Shown here piece by piece: positions 49,865-63,146 of a DNA stretch of 64,000 bases. Numbering within the stretch: the first letter of the stretch is position 1; the number at the start of each line of letters is the position of its first letter. Under the pieces are notes generated by a model that was given only the letters and a program-made list of their open reading frames with translations, searched no databases and was not told the DNA's origin. Origin of the DNA: Chondrilla cf. caribensis (lineage: Eukaryota > Porifera > Demospongiae > Chondrillida > Chondrillidae); NCBI GenBank assembly GCA_964020155.1, contig OZ026556.1, positions 4,920,767-4,984,766 of the forward strand, written 5' to 3'. A program made the translations under genes and the position numbers.

Positions 49865-50947
49865 CTACATAATGATCTGTGGCTCTGGTACTGAGACTCC
49901 AATTGACTTGTGGGGAAGAATGCGAGCTCCGTTGATGTAGAGTTCGTCCTGTATCTGAACATCCTCACCAAGCACAGTCACATTCTCCATCCTCACCCAT
50001 CTACCTACCGTAGAGCGCCAACCAATAATGGAGGATTTGATCCAGGCGTGTTGCTTGATTCGAGTTCCATCTAGCACAGTTGATCTGGATATGCACACCC
50101 CGTCATCGACTACAACATTTGGCCCAAGTACAACGTTTGGTCCTACACGACAGCCACTGCCAATCTTAGCCGTGGGGTGGATGAGTACGTTGCCCAGAAT
50201 CTCTTCCCCACTAGCAAGAGAGGTGGGTTGTGTGTGTCGAACGTGATTCAGATACAGACACATTCCAGTGAGGTAGTCCTTGGGCTGGCCGATGTCCATC
50301 CAAAAACCATCCAAATCAAAGGCAAAGAGCTCACGATCGCTCGCCATGTACGGAAACACTTCTTTCTCAATGGACATGGGTTGGGGCTTGATTCGCTTTA
50401 GGATGTCCGTGTTGAAGATGTACATCCCTGCATTGATGCGGTTGGATATGAACTCCTTTGGCTTCTCAACAAATTTACTAATTTCACCAGTTGTTGCATT
50501 GTAGACAACAACACCGTATTTGGAAGGCTCGTCTACCTTGGTCACGATGATGGTCCCCTCTTTTCCGTGCGATTTATGAAACTCGAGGAGTTTCTCGAAA
50601 GGATAGTCGCATATGACGTCAGAATTCAAAACGAAAAATGGCTCCTCGTCCACGGTGATGTGTTTGGACGCGAGCCCAATAGGTCCCGCTGTACCCAAAG
50701 GCTCTGTTTCTAATGATATCGTTATCTTGATACCTAATCTCTCTTCCTGAGACCTCATTTCTTTCTCCAGTAATTCTGCTCTATACGAAACAGCTAGAAT
50801 AACATGGCGTACGCCTGCCCTCGCAAGGGCTTCGACCTGGTGCAGTACAATTGGCTTGTTTGCAAATTGTACGAGAGGCTTGGGTGCAGATAGCGTCAGG
50901 GGGCGCAGTCTGGTACCAAATCCACCAACCAATATTAGAGCCTTCAT
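49865..50947 (-). CDS. GMPPB: Mannose-1-phosphate guanylyltransferase beta (GDP-mannose pyrophosphorylase B)
   Basis: Makes GDP-mannose from mannose-1-phosphate and GTP in the cytosol, feeding N-glycan, O-mannose and GPI-anchor synthesis. The gene is a single exon of 360 codons, exactly the usual animal length. The start at 50947 ([20 protein letters not shown]) is preferred over an in-frame ATG 14 codons upstream because the nucleotidyltransferase motif [11 protein letters not shown] normally begins at about residue 9. Other features: [12 protein letters not shown] (metal/nucleotide site), [25 protein letters not shown], and the C-terminal left-handed beta-helix hexapeptides ([20 protein letters not shown]), ending in PQIIM. 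It is intronless among intron-rich neighbours, yet complete and in a shared-promoter arrangement with EIF3B (112 bp between ATGs), so it is a functional locus rather than a dead retrocopy. Confidence 0.97.
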   Translation of the reverse strand: MKALILVGGFGTRLRPLTLSAPKPLVQFANKPIVLHQVEALARAGVRHVILAVSYRAELLEKEMRSQEERLGIKITISLETEPLGTAGPIGLASKHITVDEEPFFVLNSDVICDYPFEKLLEFHKSHGKEGTIIVTKVDEPSKYGVVVYNATTGEISKFVEKPKEFISNRINAGMYIFNTDILKRIKPQPMSIEKEVFPYMASDRELFAFDLDGFWMDIGQPKDYLTGMCLYLNHVRHTQPTSLASGEEILGNVLIHPTAKIGSGCRVGPNVVLGPNVVVDDGVCISRSTVLDGTRIKQHAWIKSSIIGWRSTVGRWVRMENVTVLGEDVQIQDELYINGARILPHKSIGVSVPEPQIIM

Positions 50948-51059
50948 CTTGTCGCTACTCAACCGACACTGGACACAACCGTGTTTCAAACAATGGATGA
51001 AGAATACGGTAATTTCCCTGAATTATCCTAGTTTTCGTATACCCACGTGGTAGAACAAA
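50948..51059. promoter_or_regulatory. Divergent promoter GMPPB / EIF3B
   Basis: 112 bp between opposite start codons; contains CCCACGTGG at about 51040, an E-box-type palindrome, and no TATA box. Confidence 0.6.
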
Positions 51060-54000
51060 ATGTCCTCCGCAGATGACCTCGATATTGAGTTCCCTGAAGA
51101 TTTTGATGAAAGTCAGTTCGAAGACCCTGAAGACTTCGAAGATGACATAAGCGATGAAGGTATGGGTCCGCTTGCTCGTCAACAGCACGAAATATAACAT
51201 CGATTAGTGTCGATAGATATGGCAGTAGGTAGATATTAGATAACTGAAGAGATAATTATTCTGCAGGAAGGCCTCGTGTACAAGTAACTGGTAGTAGGCA
51301 AACGTATTGATCTCCTCATTTATTCTTGGTCCCCTCCTGATATATGTTTGTTGTGTATGTTCAAGTAAAGTTGCTGTAGCACTGTGAAGTAACTGTTCTT
51401 TCATCATTGGTTAGATCTTATGCCCGACCTCTTCAAAGAGAGGCCCCAGCTGGACCTGACCACTGATACAATCATAGTCGTGGACAATGCTCCCAAGGTG
51501 AAGCCGGACAGACTGTCCAAACTGGAGACGGTCCTGACTCGAGTGTTCTCAAAGTTTGGTACCGTTCTTAGTCAGTTCCATCCAACGGACGACAATGACG
51601 TTACAAAAGGGTGAATGGATATGGTTCCTCACTGGTTCTTTACCTGTACTGTTGACTCAATAGTGTACATTCTGATTCAATATTGTTGTTATTGTTGTTA
51701 TTTCAGTTATTTTTTCATGGAATTTGCAAATAAAGAACAAACAGAACAAGCAGTGAAGGCTGGGAATGGATACAAGTTGGACAAATCGCATGTTTTTGTC
51801 GTGAACCATTTTTCAGATTTTGAGAAGTAAGTCCTGTAGACCAGTACATGTGCATGTGTGCATATGTTGATGTATGCTTGCATGTGTGTGATTGTGTGTC
51901 TGAGTGTGAGTGTACCTCCATCCGTGCTGTAGGTATGGCAATCTCCCTGACGAGTGGGAACCGCCAAAGAAGAATAAATATGAAGAAACAGTCAGTACTG
52001 CAGGGATGGGGCTATCTGCCTCATTTTGATCCATTGTCTGCCTGTCTACATGTTTGTTTGTCTGCCTGTCTACATGTTTGTTTGTCTGCCTGTCGACATG
52101 TTTGTTTGTCTGGCTGGCTACATGTTTGTTTGTCTGGCTGGCTACATGTTTGTTTGTCTGGCTGGCTACATGTTTGTTTGTCTGGCTGTGTACATGTTTG
52201 TTTGTCTGGCTGGCTACTTACTTGTTTGTCTGTCTGGCTACTTACTTGTTTGTCTGGCTGGCTACTTGTTTGTCTGGCTGGCTATATGTTTGTTTGTGTC
52301 TGGCTATATGTTTGTTTGTCTGTCTGTCTGTCTGGTTCCATCTTTACTTGTCTGGTTGGATTGGTGGTTGGTCATCTTCTTATGTATTTAGTTGTGTACC
52401 TATCCATCCAATCCACACCTCATTTGGTCTGGCACAATGTCAAATGTTGTATTTCTGGTTGTTTCTCAATCCACCTGTTGGGTAGTCTGTCATGCAGTCT
52501 GCAATCTCCTCCAATCTGTCTCCAGGGCAATCTGAAGTCCTGGCTTTTGGATTCAGACTGTAATGACCAGTTTGCTGTCATTCATGCCGGAGGGGTGAAG
52601 ACGGCCGTTGCCTTCAACACACCCAAAGGAGCGAAACCAGTGATTGAAAGAGAAGTTAGTTCACTTGACTTTGGTAATACGTATCAGTAGAATCAGTCCA
52701 AACTGGTACCCATTTATATTAGTTAGTACCAATATATACCAGTATCTTATAATACCAATATCTGTTTCTATTGGTATGTACCTATTCATGTTAGTTAGTA
52801 CCCCTATGATCTGTAATGTTTCGTGTGTGGTTGTAGCTGTACTATGTGTTGTGTCTCTTCTCAGGGGTGGACGGACACGTATGTGCGTTGGTCTCCTAAG
52901 GGCACGTACCTAGCCACATTCCATCGTCTGAAGGGGATAGCGCTGTGGGGTTGCTCCTCGTTCAAGAGGATACAGCGTGTCTACCATCCAGGGGCTGAGA
53001 TGCTGGACTTCTCTCCTTGTGAAAGGTATGCACTGAGCCCCTTTGTGTGTGGATGTGTAAGCTGGAGATGCGCACACAACACCTAACTACCTGTGTATGT
53101 TCACCGGCCGGTCTTCCTGCAGGACTATTGTATTAGTACATTGGTCTCCTGGTATCTTTTGTACTGACCATGTGCAATGAACCCTTATCAATCTGTTTCC
53201 TTTTTTGAAATGTGGTGAACTGATGAGTTTGGTAGATTAACTAGATACTCCTAACTGTTTGTATATTACATTGGTACTGGGAATTTGTGGTAGATGAAAT
53301 GGTTTGGCGGATAAAGTACTGGCAGGTAGACAAGAGTTCGCTGTAATTCCTTAATCACATGTTTACTTGTAATATTTTGTCCTGGGTGTACAGCCAGCGT
53401 GTTTTATGTCCATGTGTCTTTCTCTGCAATGAGATCACCAGACCACTCTCTAACCTCGCCTGGTGTGTAGGTATGTTGTCACATACAACCCAACTGACAA
53501 TGCTGAGAATGTGCTTGTGACGGACTGTCGAACGGGGAACAAGAAGAGGGGATTCTCCTGCGCAGAAAGCAGTGAATGGCCCATCTTGAAGTGAGTGTTA
53601 GAATGCAGTCAGATGTATCACTGGGTTTATCTGCGAGCTGTATGTGTGGATGTTGGATCCTGTTGTGGTAATGTCATGATTTGCCCCATCTCCTCTGTAG
53701 GTGGAGTCCAGGGGGAAAGTACTTCGCTAGAAAAGGGAAAGACTTACTCAGTGTGTACGAAACACCTGTACGTTGTCATGGTAACACAATCTGAGTGACC
53801 TGAAACTATGCCTTTATCTTTTCTTCTTCTGTAGTCCTTTGGTTTGTTGGACAAGGAAAGCTTCATCATCAAAGGGATAAGTGACTACCAGTGGTCTCCA
53901 GTGGACAACATCATTGCCTACTGGGTGCCAGAGCAGGGGTCCATCCCTGCTAAAGTTGCTCTACTGGCAATCCCTTCGAGGAAAGAAATTAGATCGAAGA

Positions 54001-56296
54001 ACCTGTTCCAAGTTTCAGAAGTATGTTTTTTCTTTGCTGTGTGTACACTTACTGTTGGTGTATGAGCAGTATGTACATATGTGGTCGTTGATATAGTTGT
54101 ACTGTATGTGTAGTATGCTACATATTCGTACACGTTTACTTCCAATGCTATACTCCATGTTGCTACTAGTATAGTGTACATATGCATGTTATTTTTCTAA
54201 ACGTGTGCATGCAACACTGTACCATGTGGTTGTTGATATAGTTGTACAGTATGTGTAGTATGTTATGTGTGTACAGCTTGTAGACTACATGTAAATGTCA
54301 TATGTATCTCCTTTAGAGAGGACACAGGGAATGTACCCCCTGATGGGTGGCAACATGAGAGAACATAAATATCCTATGTATAATATCCCTGTCAGCCTCT
54401 TCCATGTTGTCACCTATCCTTTTATACGTACCTTATTTCCATCACTTTTATGAAGCCAACACAGGAAATGGGTCTCTTTGTGGAGCACCTTGGGGTTTGC
54501 CCTTGGTATCCTGTATGTGCAAAGGACCTATTCCCTGTGTGTCCTTCCCAAAGGTGATATTACATATTCATACACGTATACTTCCAATGCTATTCTTCAT
54601 GTGGCTACTAGTATAGTGTGCCTATGCATGTTATATTTTACACATGTGTGCACACAACACTGTACCACCAACAATGTTTTGATTTTGTTGTTGTTGTTGT
54701 TTACAGTGCCGTCTACAGTGGCAGAAGCAGGGAGATTTCATGTGTGTCTGTGTGGACCGTTGGGCCACAAAGAGCAAGAAGAACCTGACGTACAACATGG
54801 AAGTCTTCCACATGAGAGAGCAGGACATACCAGTGGACACTATTGAGATTAAAGGTTGGCCTTTGACAGCTGGTGGTCCTTCAACAGACAGTGGTCTTTT
54901 AGCATATGGTAGTACTTTGAACAAATGAGAAGTCCTTTTAGCAGTTGAGGGATTGTTTCAAAAAAGACGAGGGGTCTTTTTGAGAACTTGGATTACGTTT
55001 CCTCATGGTTGACTATATAGTATGCTTCATTAGTGTTGTGGCTACTGAGTACTACAACTTTCATCTCCTCACTGGCTGGTTGGGTCCTTTGATGAGTGTC
55101 TTACTTGGTTCTCATCCCAAACACTTCACACTCTTTCACATGTACACGATCATTTTAACTAGAAATGTTGGTTTGTTTCAGAACCTGTGATTGCCTACCA
55201 GTTGGAACCCCATGGCAACCGGCTGGCTGTTCTTCATGGGAATTCCCCTCGCACCAAGTTGAGCTTGTACAACATTAGCAAAAGCAAAGGTGCCATCGCA
55301 GAATTGATTGTTACCATGCCAACCAAGCAAGTCAGTGACATATTCTGGTCTCCAAGAGGTCAATTCTTCGTCCTAGCTGCCTTGAAGAGGTAAGGCCAGT
55401 ATGAGCAAGGAGTGAATCTGACTTATGTCATAGGTGTTACTTGTGTCACATTTGTCACTGTTGTAATGTTTCTCAAAGGTATCCCCTTTGTTATTTTCAG
55501 CTTTTTGGGTATTATTCATTTGTCACTTTTGGTATTTCTCACTTTTACATGGGTTTCTGTTTCAACACCCCTGTAGTGCTCAATGCAGTGATGGCTACCT
55601 GGAGTTCTACGATGCCGGTGACAGCAGCTCCACTAACATCAACCTCATGAGTAACATGGAACACAACGACATCTCAGATTTGGAATGGGATCCCACTGGA
55701 CGCTATATCACTAGTGTTGTTAGCTTCTGGTCCAATAAGGTTTGTGGCAGATGACTGTTGGCTTCTGGTCCAATAAGCTTTGTGGCGGATGACTGTTCAA
55801 GTTGTTGATCTTTCCATCATCAGCACTTGTGTCTGTGTGTGTTTCAAAGGCGGTGAAGATTGAACTACACCCACTTGCTACTGTACAAGATCATGAATTT
55901 AGAAGTCACCATTTTCTTTTGTATGTGTAGAGAGATACTGGGTTCATCGTTTGGACTTTTCAAGGACGTTTGCTCTACAAGCAGCCGACACAAATGGATA
56001 AAGTTTGCCGGTTTCTGTGGCGACCACGTCCCCCCACCCTCCTTTCGGAAGAAGATATCCAGGTGCAGTTCAGTGGTGTAGTGTCACAATTGGTTCTCTG
56101 TGGGTGGGTTTAGACTTCGAGTGGAGCTTGAATGCTCTTCTCTTCTTATTCTCTTCCTTCAGAGGATCAAGAAGGATTACAAGAGCTATCATCGCAAATT
56201 TGATGCTCAAGACAGGCTCACTCACTTGAAGGCATCCCAGGTATGACTAGCCAACCTGGGTCATTGTAGCCCAACACAGTGTGCTTGTGTGTGTGT

Positions 56297-56339
<43 letters not shown>

Positions 56340-56876
56340 TGTGTGTGTGTGTGTGTGTGTGCGTGTGAGTGTGTGCGTGTGTGAGTGTGTGTGCATGTGT
56401 GGTGCATGCATGCGTGTGTGTGTGTGTGCGTGTGATGTGAATGGTGTTTGGTTACACACATCTGTGTCTGTTTGCATTAAGATTTGGGTTTGGAGACACT
56501 TACACACATACAGTATATACCCGCACATACATAACAATCTATGTATATTTGCATTAGGACCTGATTGAGAAACGAAGCAAACTGATGAAGGACTTCAAAG
56601 ACTACAAGAGGAAATGTGAACAGATGTATAAAGACAGGTTGAAAAAGTTCCCAGAATGTGAGATTGCACTGTTTCTTTGGCTGTGTATTTGTTTGTTTGT
56701 GTAGGGGAACCAAGTGCTGTATCGTTCCTGTCAACACTCCAGATGGTTGGTATGAATGACACTCAATTGTTATAATGTCACCTCCTGATGGGTGGTGGAG
56801 CACCTGCTGTTCCAGTTATGTGTTGTTTTTTTAGCTCTTAAAGCAGTGTTTTCGTTTAATATCCTACTACATGGGC

Positions 56877-56926
<50 letters not shown>

Positions 56927-57216
56927 TGTGTATGTGTATGTGTGTTTTGTGATTAAATAGTAATATTATGCCAATTGACAGGCATACAGCTGCATTTCAA
57001 ATCTAATTTCAATTCCGATTTTTTTACGTTTCCATTCCACCCTAAAGATGCAGCCTTTTGTGAATGACCCACTTTACCAATACAATTTGCTTACATGTAT
57101 GAAATGGCCTACATTCCTGATCTGCAGATGATGACAATAGCAATGTTACTTCAGAAATAGACATGGAGGAGATCACGGTTTTGTTGTCTGAAGAAGCACA
57201 AGTCCTCGAAGACTAG
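51060..57216 (+). CDS. EIF3B: Eukaryotic translation initiation factor 3 subunit B
   Basis: Core scaffold of eIF3, binding the 40S ribosome during initiation. Seventeen exons: 51060-51159, 51415-51610, 51707-51826, 51933-51990, 52526-52654, 52865-53025, 53471-53590, 53701-53767, 53835-54020, 54707-54854, 55182-55389, 55577-55739, 55931-56062, 56163-56240, 56558-56637, 56705-56745, 57128-57216; 691 aa, close to yeast Prt1 and shorter than vertebrate eIF3b, mainly in the acidic N-terminus. An RRM spans about residues 45-130 ([31 protein letters not shown]). The nine-bladed beta-propeller follows, with [37 protein letters not shown] and [10 protein letters not shown]. The C-terminal eIF3i/g-binding region ([17 protein letters not shown] and the basic helix [18 protein letters not shown]) ends in an acidic tail. 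The donor after exon 4 reads GTCAGT, unusual but consistent with the frame. Confidence 0.95.
52030..52335 (+). repeat. Minisatellite, EIF3B intron 4, 24-bp unit
   Basis: About 12 copies of TGTTTGTCTGGCTGGCTACA-type units, with CTGCCTGTC variants at the left and shortened copies at the right. Confidence 0.93.
56281..56432 (+). repeat. (TG)n microsatellite, EIF3B intron 14
   Basis: TG tract with GAG and GCG interruptions. Confidence 0.95.
56880..56932 (+). repeat. (TG)n microsatellite, EIF3B intron 16
   Basis: Pure TG tract of about 23 units. Confidence 0.95.
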
Positions 57217-57442
57217 ACAATCTCTGTGTTCTCTGTCAATTAAAACATTATGTACCAGTTAGTATATGATTCATAATTAAGGATAATTATAATTACACTA
57301 TTGATATCAAATACATATTACAATATGTTTACATACATATTAGTAATTTCTAAATAGTTTAAGCCTAGAAAAAGCTGATATGAAGAGCCAATATACAAGA
57401 ATAAAAAGTAACACTACAGTTGGATTATTAGATAACAGCTGT
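57217..57442. other. Convergent intergenic region EIF3B / FMO
   Basis: 226 bp, A/T-rich, holding both 3' ends; nothing else seen. Confidence 0.6.
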
Positions 57443-59779
57443 CTACTTGGGGGGCGGGGCTGGATTGAATGATACTTGATGGAAAAGGAGACGCTTAGGA
57501 ATACACCAAATGTAGTTGGCAGCTTGGACGATTTTGTAGTTTCGAACAGACTTCCACCACCAAGACACCTGACAGTGATATTTCACTGTACTGAGCTTTT
57601 CCAGAAACCAGTCGATGAGTGTAAAGCGGAGGAACAGGATTAGCAATAGGTGTAGTGGGTGGGTGGTGCCACGCCTGTGACTGTTGAGAGTAGCAATGGC
57701 CATGGATCTGTAGGAGGGATCGTTCAGCCGATAAATGCAGCCGTTGTACGGAGCAAACACTGCTATGTACCAATCCTTTGGATTCTCCTTCAGAAGAGAC
57801 CAATAATTCGGATTGATCTGGGCGAGCTTTGCCAGACTTTCAATATACAGGTATCCTTCCACTATTGGGAAAGATTTTTCGTATTCGTGCTTGTTGTGTT
57901 CAAAGAATTTCCTCCAGAGTTTATTGTCTTGTCTGATAATACGCAGGCGTTCACTGAAGGATGGTAGATGAACTCGACCAGAAAAGACCTTTGCTGCCAG
58001 TCTGGATTGGATCTCAGAAATGGTTGGTATGGAACCAGCGCAAGGCCTCACAAAACCAACAAAAGCAATGGAAGGATCGGTAGCATCAAAGATGTACTTG
58101 AATCGATCTTGAAATCGAACTCCTCCATATTGCGATGGCAGTAAGCTGAACTCTGGATTATAACCAGTGCAAATAATGATGACATCAAACTCCTCCGAAC
58201 TTCCGTCGACAAAAGTTATTCTTTTCTTATCGACTCCCACAATTGCTCCTTTTGGAATTAACTTCTTGTAGTCGACCAACTGTAGAATATTGCCATTCTT
58301 GTTGAAAGTTGACCTAAAGAAAGGCGTTTTGGTCCACCACTCAGGAATTCCATGACCATGATAGGCAAGCAAGGATCCATTGGTTGTCCACTTACAGATC
58401 CAACTCAGGCCTGGTTTACCAAGATGGTAGGGCGCAATGGTCGTGATGGCACGGGAAGACGCTTTGTCAAGAGCTTGTGGGGGTTTCCAGGGGAGAATTT
58501 TGGCATATTTGCTAAAGAACTGCTGACCACGAGAAATACTCCAGTGGATCCTTTCCACGAGGTCAAACCAATCAGTGATTATGTCAGCAGCAGTTTCCCC
58601 ACCACCAACCAACAGCAATCTTTGACCTTTGTACTCCACCATCGGCTCCTTAATTTCAATTGAATGGTGGATCTTTCCTGTGAACCCCTTCAATTCTTTA
58701 TCAGCCATGGACATGTTGGGGCTTTTGGTCAATCCAGAGCATATCACAAGATACCTACTCGTGTAAGTAACTGCTGAATCAGTGTAGACCCACCAGAGAT
58801 CCCCCTTCTTCTCCGTTCTGGTGACTGTGGTTCTACACTTTATGTGAGAGTCCAGCTTGAAGGTCTCGATGTAAGACCGCAGGTAGGACATCACCTGAGA
58901 GTGATGCAAGAACTGTCCAGCTTCTTGTGGCATGGGGTAGTCGGACATCTCAGTGACAGTTATAGACGACGTTGATACCGTGGATTTCATCACAGTGGAT
59001 ACGGTGGGATCGTCAGAATAGTTCCATACTCCTCCGATGTCTTCTCTCTGGTCCAGGGCTATCACAGAAAGCCCCTCCTCCAACATATATTTGGTGGCCA
59101 AAATCCCCGACCACCCAGCACCAATCACAGTGACATCGTGATGATACTCCTGTTTTGTCGCCTAAAAATAAAACAGAAAAACTTATAACTCCACTATCTT
59201 TGTACGGGCAAGTTTACAAGGTCTGCGCAGCTCGAATCAGTATCAGTTGATGTGGTCACGCCCGTACGCGTGTCGCAGTCGAGCTAAGGTTTACTCTGCA
59301 CCTATGGTAGCGGGTAGTGGGGTAGCTTGGAAAAAGCGTCTTTAGACACTGCTAATCTTTGGCTATCGACATCAGTCTTGGAATGCTAAGTAGCCTGTCT
59401 ATCGGGTTGACACTGACGTTAACGTGTATTAATACCGCAGTGCTAGAGTGTTCGAGGCATCCATCCGACCATAGATACTCCAACACATGATCCGACTCAC
59501 TCTAGTTTTCCGATCTACCCCAGTTCACTTCACATTTACAGCATTGTGCATCAAAAAAACTTTAAACTAACGAAAAAAACCTACAAGAAGTGAACAATCC
59601 TTGAATATCAACGCAGTTTGAATTGAAGGCGGATCACAGCCCAACCTTTGTAGAACGCCACCCCTCGAGCTCAGTCTATCAGCTAATAGGCTACCGAGCG
59701 CACCACTTTCTTATGACGCGAACGTGGACGTAAGTAAGTTTTTCTAAACGCTTACCTTTTCTTTCTGAGTATCTTCCAT
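57443..59779 (-). CDS. Flavin-containing monooxygenase
   Basis: Class B flavoprotein monooxygenase that uses FAD and NADPH to oxygenate soft nucleophiles. Two exons on the minus strand: 59756-59779 (eight codons, MEDTQKEK) and 57443-59161, giving 580 aa; the intron is phase 0. Features in order: FAD-binding GxGxxG (VTVIGAGWSGILATKYM, about residues 17-33) with a downstream acidic residue and DIGGVWNYS, YLVICSGLTKSPN, the FxGxxxHxx fingerprint as GFTGKIHHS, the NADPH-binding GGGETAADI, and IIICTGYNPEF. A hydrophobic segment near the C-terminus (LHLLLILFLRFTLIDWF) may anchor it to the ER, as in vertebrate FMOs. It is longer than typical FMOs (about 535 aa) owing to this C-terminal part. Within the family the exact type is not resolved. 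Nearly intronless, unlike its neighbours. Confidence 0.92.
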
Positions 59780-59951
59780 TGCTCGCAATAGCTAATCATA
59801 CATACCACCGTGTATAATAATTAGATTTTATCGGAAGCTTTAATTTTATACAACATAATAACAACAATGCTGCATGGTCTCGCGTTGCCAGACCTTGTGG
59901 GCGGAATTCGGTCTGGCAACGCGAGACTACCCACTCATATCGATTAGTAAA
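59780..59951. promoter_or_regulatory. Divergent promoter FMO / DUS1L
   Basis: 172 bp between opposite ATGs. The DUS1L-proximal part contains the perfect inverted repeat annotated at 59877-59927. Confidence 0.6.
59877..59927. repeat. Perfect 18-bp inverted repeat in front of DUS1L
   Basis: GTCTCGCGTTGCCAGACC at 59877-59894 is repeated as its exact reverse complement at 59910-59927, with a 15-bp loop that holds GGGCGG. It ends 24 bp before the DUS1L ATG, so it may sit in the 5' UTR. A related half-site (CTGGCTACGCGAGACTA) is at 648-664 beside the left gene's promoter. Confidence 0.95.
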
Positions 59952-62900
59952 ATGGCCGCCTCAAGTGGTTTTGAATTTTGGAAAAGTGTCCTGAATAGCG
60001 CTCGATTTGCTGTGGCACCAATGGTAGATCAGTCCGAACTGGCCTGGAGAATGTTAAGTAGACAGCTGGGGGCTCATCTGTGTTACACACCTATGCTTCA
60101 CGCCTCGGTATTCGGTAAGGATGCCAGATATAGGAGAGATACTTTCACCACTTGTCCCGAAGATAGACCACTGATAGTACAGGTACGCTCATTCTGCTCG
60201 GATATAAGCCAAAACGAGGTATTTTTGAGAGATTCGGTTTTTAATGACGACAACAGTCACTTCAGGTTACAAGACGCTGTCTAGGGTTAGGGTTAGGAAG
60301 ATGAGATGGTAACTTGGGGAAAATGTTGCTTATCACTGAGTTTCCAACAGCAAGCACCGTGAAATTGTAGTCAAATTTCCTAAATTATCCGGTTCCCCAA
60401 GTCATCCCATTTTACCTTATCAGATAATTGCATGCTTGTGTCGAGTTAACAATGCACCGTCGTGCCTTTCATTTCCCTTGTGTGTAGTTTTGTGCCAACG
60501 ATCCAGATATCTTCATAAAGTCCTCTAAACTCGTTGAGGACTCTTGTGACGCAATCGATCTTAATCTGGGATGTCCTCAAACGATCGCCAGGAGAGGGCA
60601 CTATGGAGCCTTCCTACAAGACGAATGGGACCTCATTTTTACTATTGGTGAGAAGATGCCCTTTAGCATACTGCACTTTATTGGGTGCCTTCTAAAGTAG
60701 CCTCTGGCTAAAGGCCTTCCCAGTTTAAATAAGTCTCCATAACCATATCCATGTCCAGATGCAATGATGATTGTTGACTTGGACATTAATGTGGCCCTCT
60801 CTACATGGAATGTTATGTCTCAATCTTATATTTTGTTTGCAGTCAAACGGGCTACTGAGTGCATCTCTGTCCCTATCACTTGCAAGATTCGAGTGTTTGA
60901 AGACGTTGATAAAACTGTGCAGTATGCTAAAATGCTTGAGTCGGCTGGTTGTAAACTGTTGACCATTCACGGGAGAACGAGGGAACAGAAAGGCCCTAAC
61001 ACTGGGCTGGCCAGCTGGAAGCACATTGCAGCTGTCTGTCAAGCCGTCAATATCCCTGTGTTTGCCAACGGTAACATCCAGTACTTGAAAGACGTGTTCA
61101 GTTGTATGGAAGAAACTGGGGCTAATGCGGTTATGACAGCAGGTATGCATGTACACAGACATGACCATGGGATGGTGGTTACTTGTAGTATGTCTGTTGC
61201 TGGTCTCACCACCTCAGCCTGTTGGCAATTTCCCCTATAATTTCATTGCTAGTCAATTTGTACACTCACTACCAAGTGCATAACTCAAATTTGCATATGC
61301 ATCAGTGGCGTCGGAATAGGGGTGACTGGGGCGGCTTTGGATGCACCACTTTTTAGTACAGTACCAGTATTTTTTTTAATCCACAGAGAAAAGTGATCAC
61401 GTGATCAAAAACTTACTATTTATATCCTAAATGGCATAATTTGTCTCTTGGTCAGTGGTGACTTAGAGAATAACCATCAAAACGTTCAGATTTTCATCTA
61501 TTCAACCTACGTTTATAGAGCTGCCATTTTTTCTCGTAACAAAAATGTCTTCTGAGCCATTCCTACATTATTTGACTTCATGGGTTTGACAACCACATCT
61601 GCGTCCAGCCTCAGACGATAGTGTGACCTCCCCACTATCTAAATGCTACCGACACCTCTGTGCATTTATAGCACATGCAGAATTACCAGGAACGAATAAT
61701 ATGTGTATGTAATATTGTACTATATTTGTAACATTATTGAGTATTGATTTAACCTTTTGTTCTCATTTCACCCGTCATTGACCGCAGAGGGCAGCCTTCA
61801 CAATCCAGCTATTTTCACTGGACAGCATCCATCTTGTTGGGAGATGTCTGAAGCCTATCTGAGTATGGTGGACAAGTACCCAGCTCCGTTGTCTGCTGTC
61901 AGGGGACATCTCTTCAAAATCTGGCACCACGTGTGAGTACAGTGTGTGGTCATCCGCCTATAGAATCAGTTCTGTACGTTTTATGTGTGTGAGTTGTGTG
62001 TGTATGCAGAATATGTAATTATGTGTGTTGCATAAGTTAACCATGTAGGTACATGCAAGGTGCAGTATGTGCCATGTTTGCCAATGTCACAGTCTGTGAA
62101 CCTGTGTGTACATTAGGCTCCAGAGACCAGAAAACCATGAGAGACGAAAGCAGATTGGTTGTGCTAGGTCTTTAGAACAGTTGAAGACGGCTTCTCAGCT
62201 TCTGTCCAAAGAAGTTCAAGTGAGTGTCTATCTTCACTTTGCATTGTGAGTGCTGTGTCGTACAGCGGTATTAGCAAGTCTGTAATGAGTTTCATGTGCA
62301 AGCCTAAAGTATGTTGTATGCATGTACGTATAGTATAGGTATGAGTTAGACCCTCTATACTCATGTATAGTGTTGTGTACATGTACGTAGGTAGTTACCA
62401 GGTGGCATACAAATAGTATACAAATAGTATCTAAATAATATACAAATAGTATACAGATGGCATTGTTGTTTCAAAAGGAACTGCTGACTGAAGATGAATT
62501 GCAGCGAGATTTTTCCCTGGATGCAATCCCTTACTGGAGATGCCAACCATACGTAAGACCTTCGTGAGTGTAGCCTTTGTTTGTGTATGGACCCACACAT
62601 CGGGGATTGCATGCCGGATACTCCCCTTCCTACCTCCTCCCTCCCCCTCACCAGCCCTAGGGGTCTTGGCACTCCTCACAAACGTAGACCTTCGTCTGAC
62701 CCAGAGAAGGATGGTCAAGTTGTTCTGACAAATAAAGTATTGAAGAAGAAGAAGCGTCTGGAGAACTACATCCCCAAAGGTGCCACCATTTTGACATAAT
62801 TCTTAAGATTGTGCCCAATCATTTCAGATGCGATACTCAACTGCTGTATTCTGACCATACTTAGCTCTGAGGAGAGATATTTGCACAACATGTAAGGTTA

Positions 62901-63099
62901 ACCCTAAGGTGAGTGTGTGAGTCTGTTACTTTATGTGGGGGAGTTTGGGACTGCAAACGTTGATGCAGTTTTGTCAGGACTACTGTGTATTTCCATAGGG
63001 TCTCAAGTGCGTGAATGGTCTGTGTAAAACATGCTGTAGACCTCTCTCCAAACAAAAGGGAACAGATTGTGAAGGTATGTGTGTGTGTGTGTCTCTGTC

Positions 63100-63146
<47 letters not shown>

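Noticed and set aside
50028..50504. Plus-strand open frames opposite GMPPB
   Set aside because: Shadows of the highly constrained GMPPB coding strand; no family resemblance.
60282..60299. Telomere-like GGGTTAGGGTTAGG in DUS1L intron 1
   Set aside because: Only two to three units; too short to be an interstitial telomere and likely chance or a small repair insertion.
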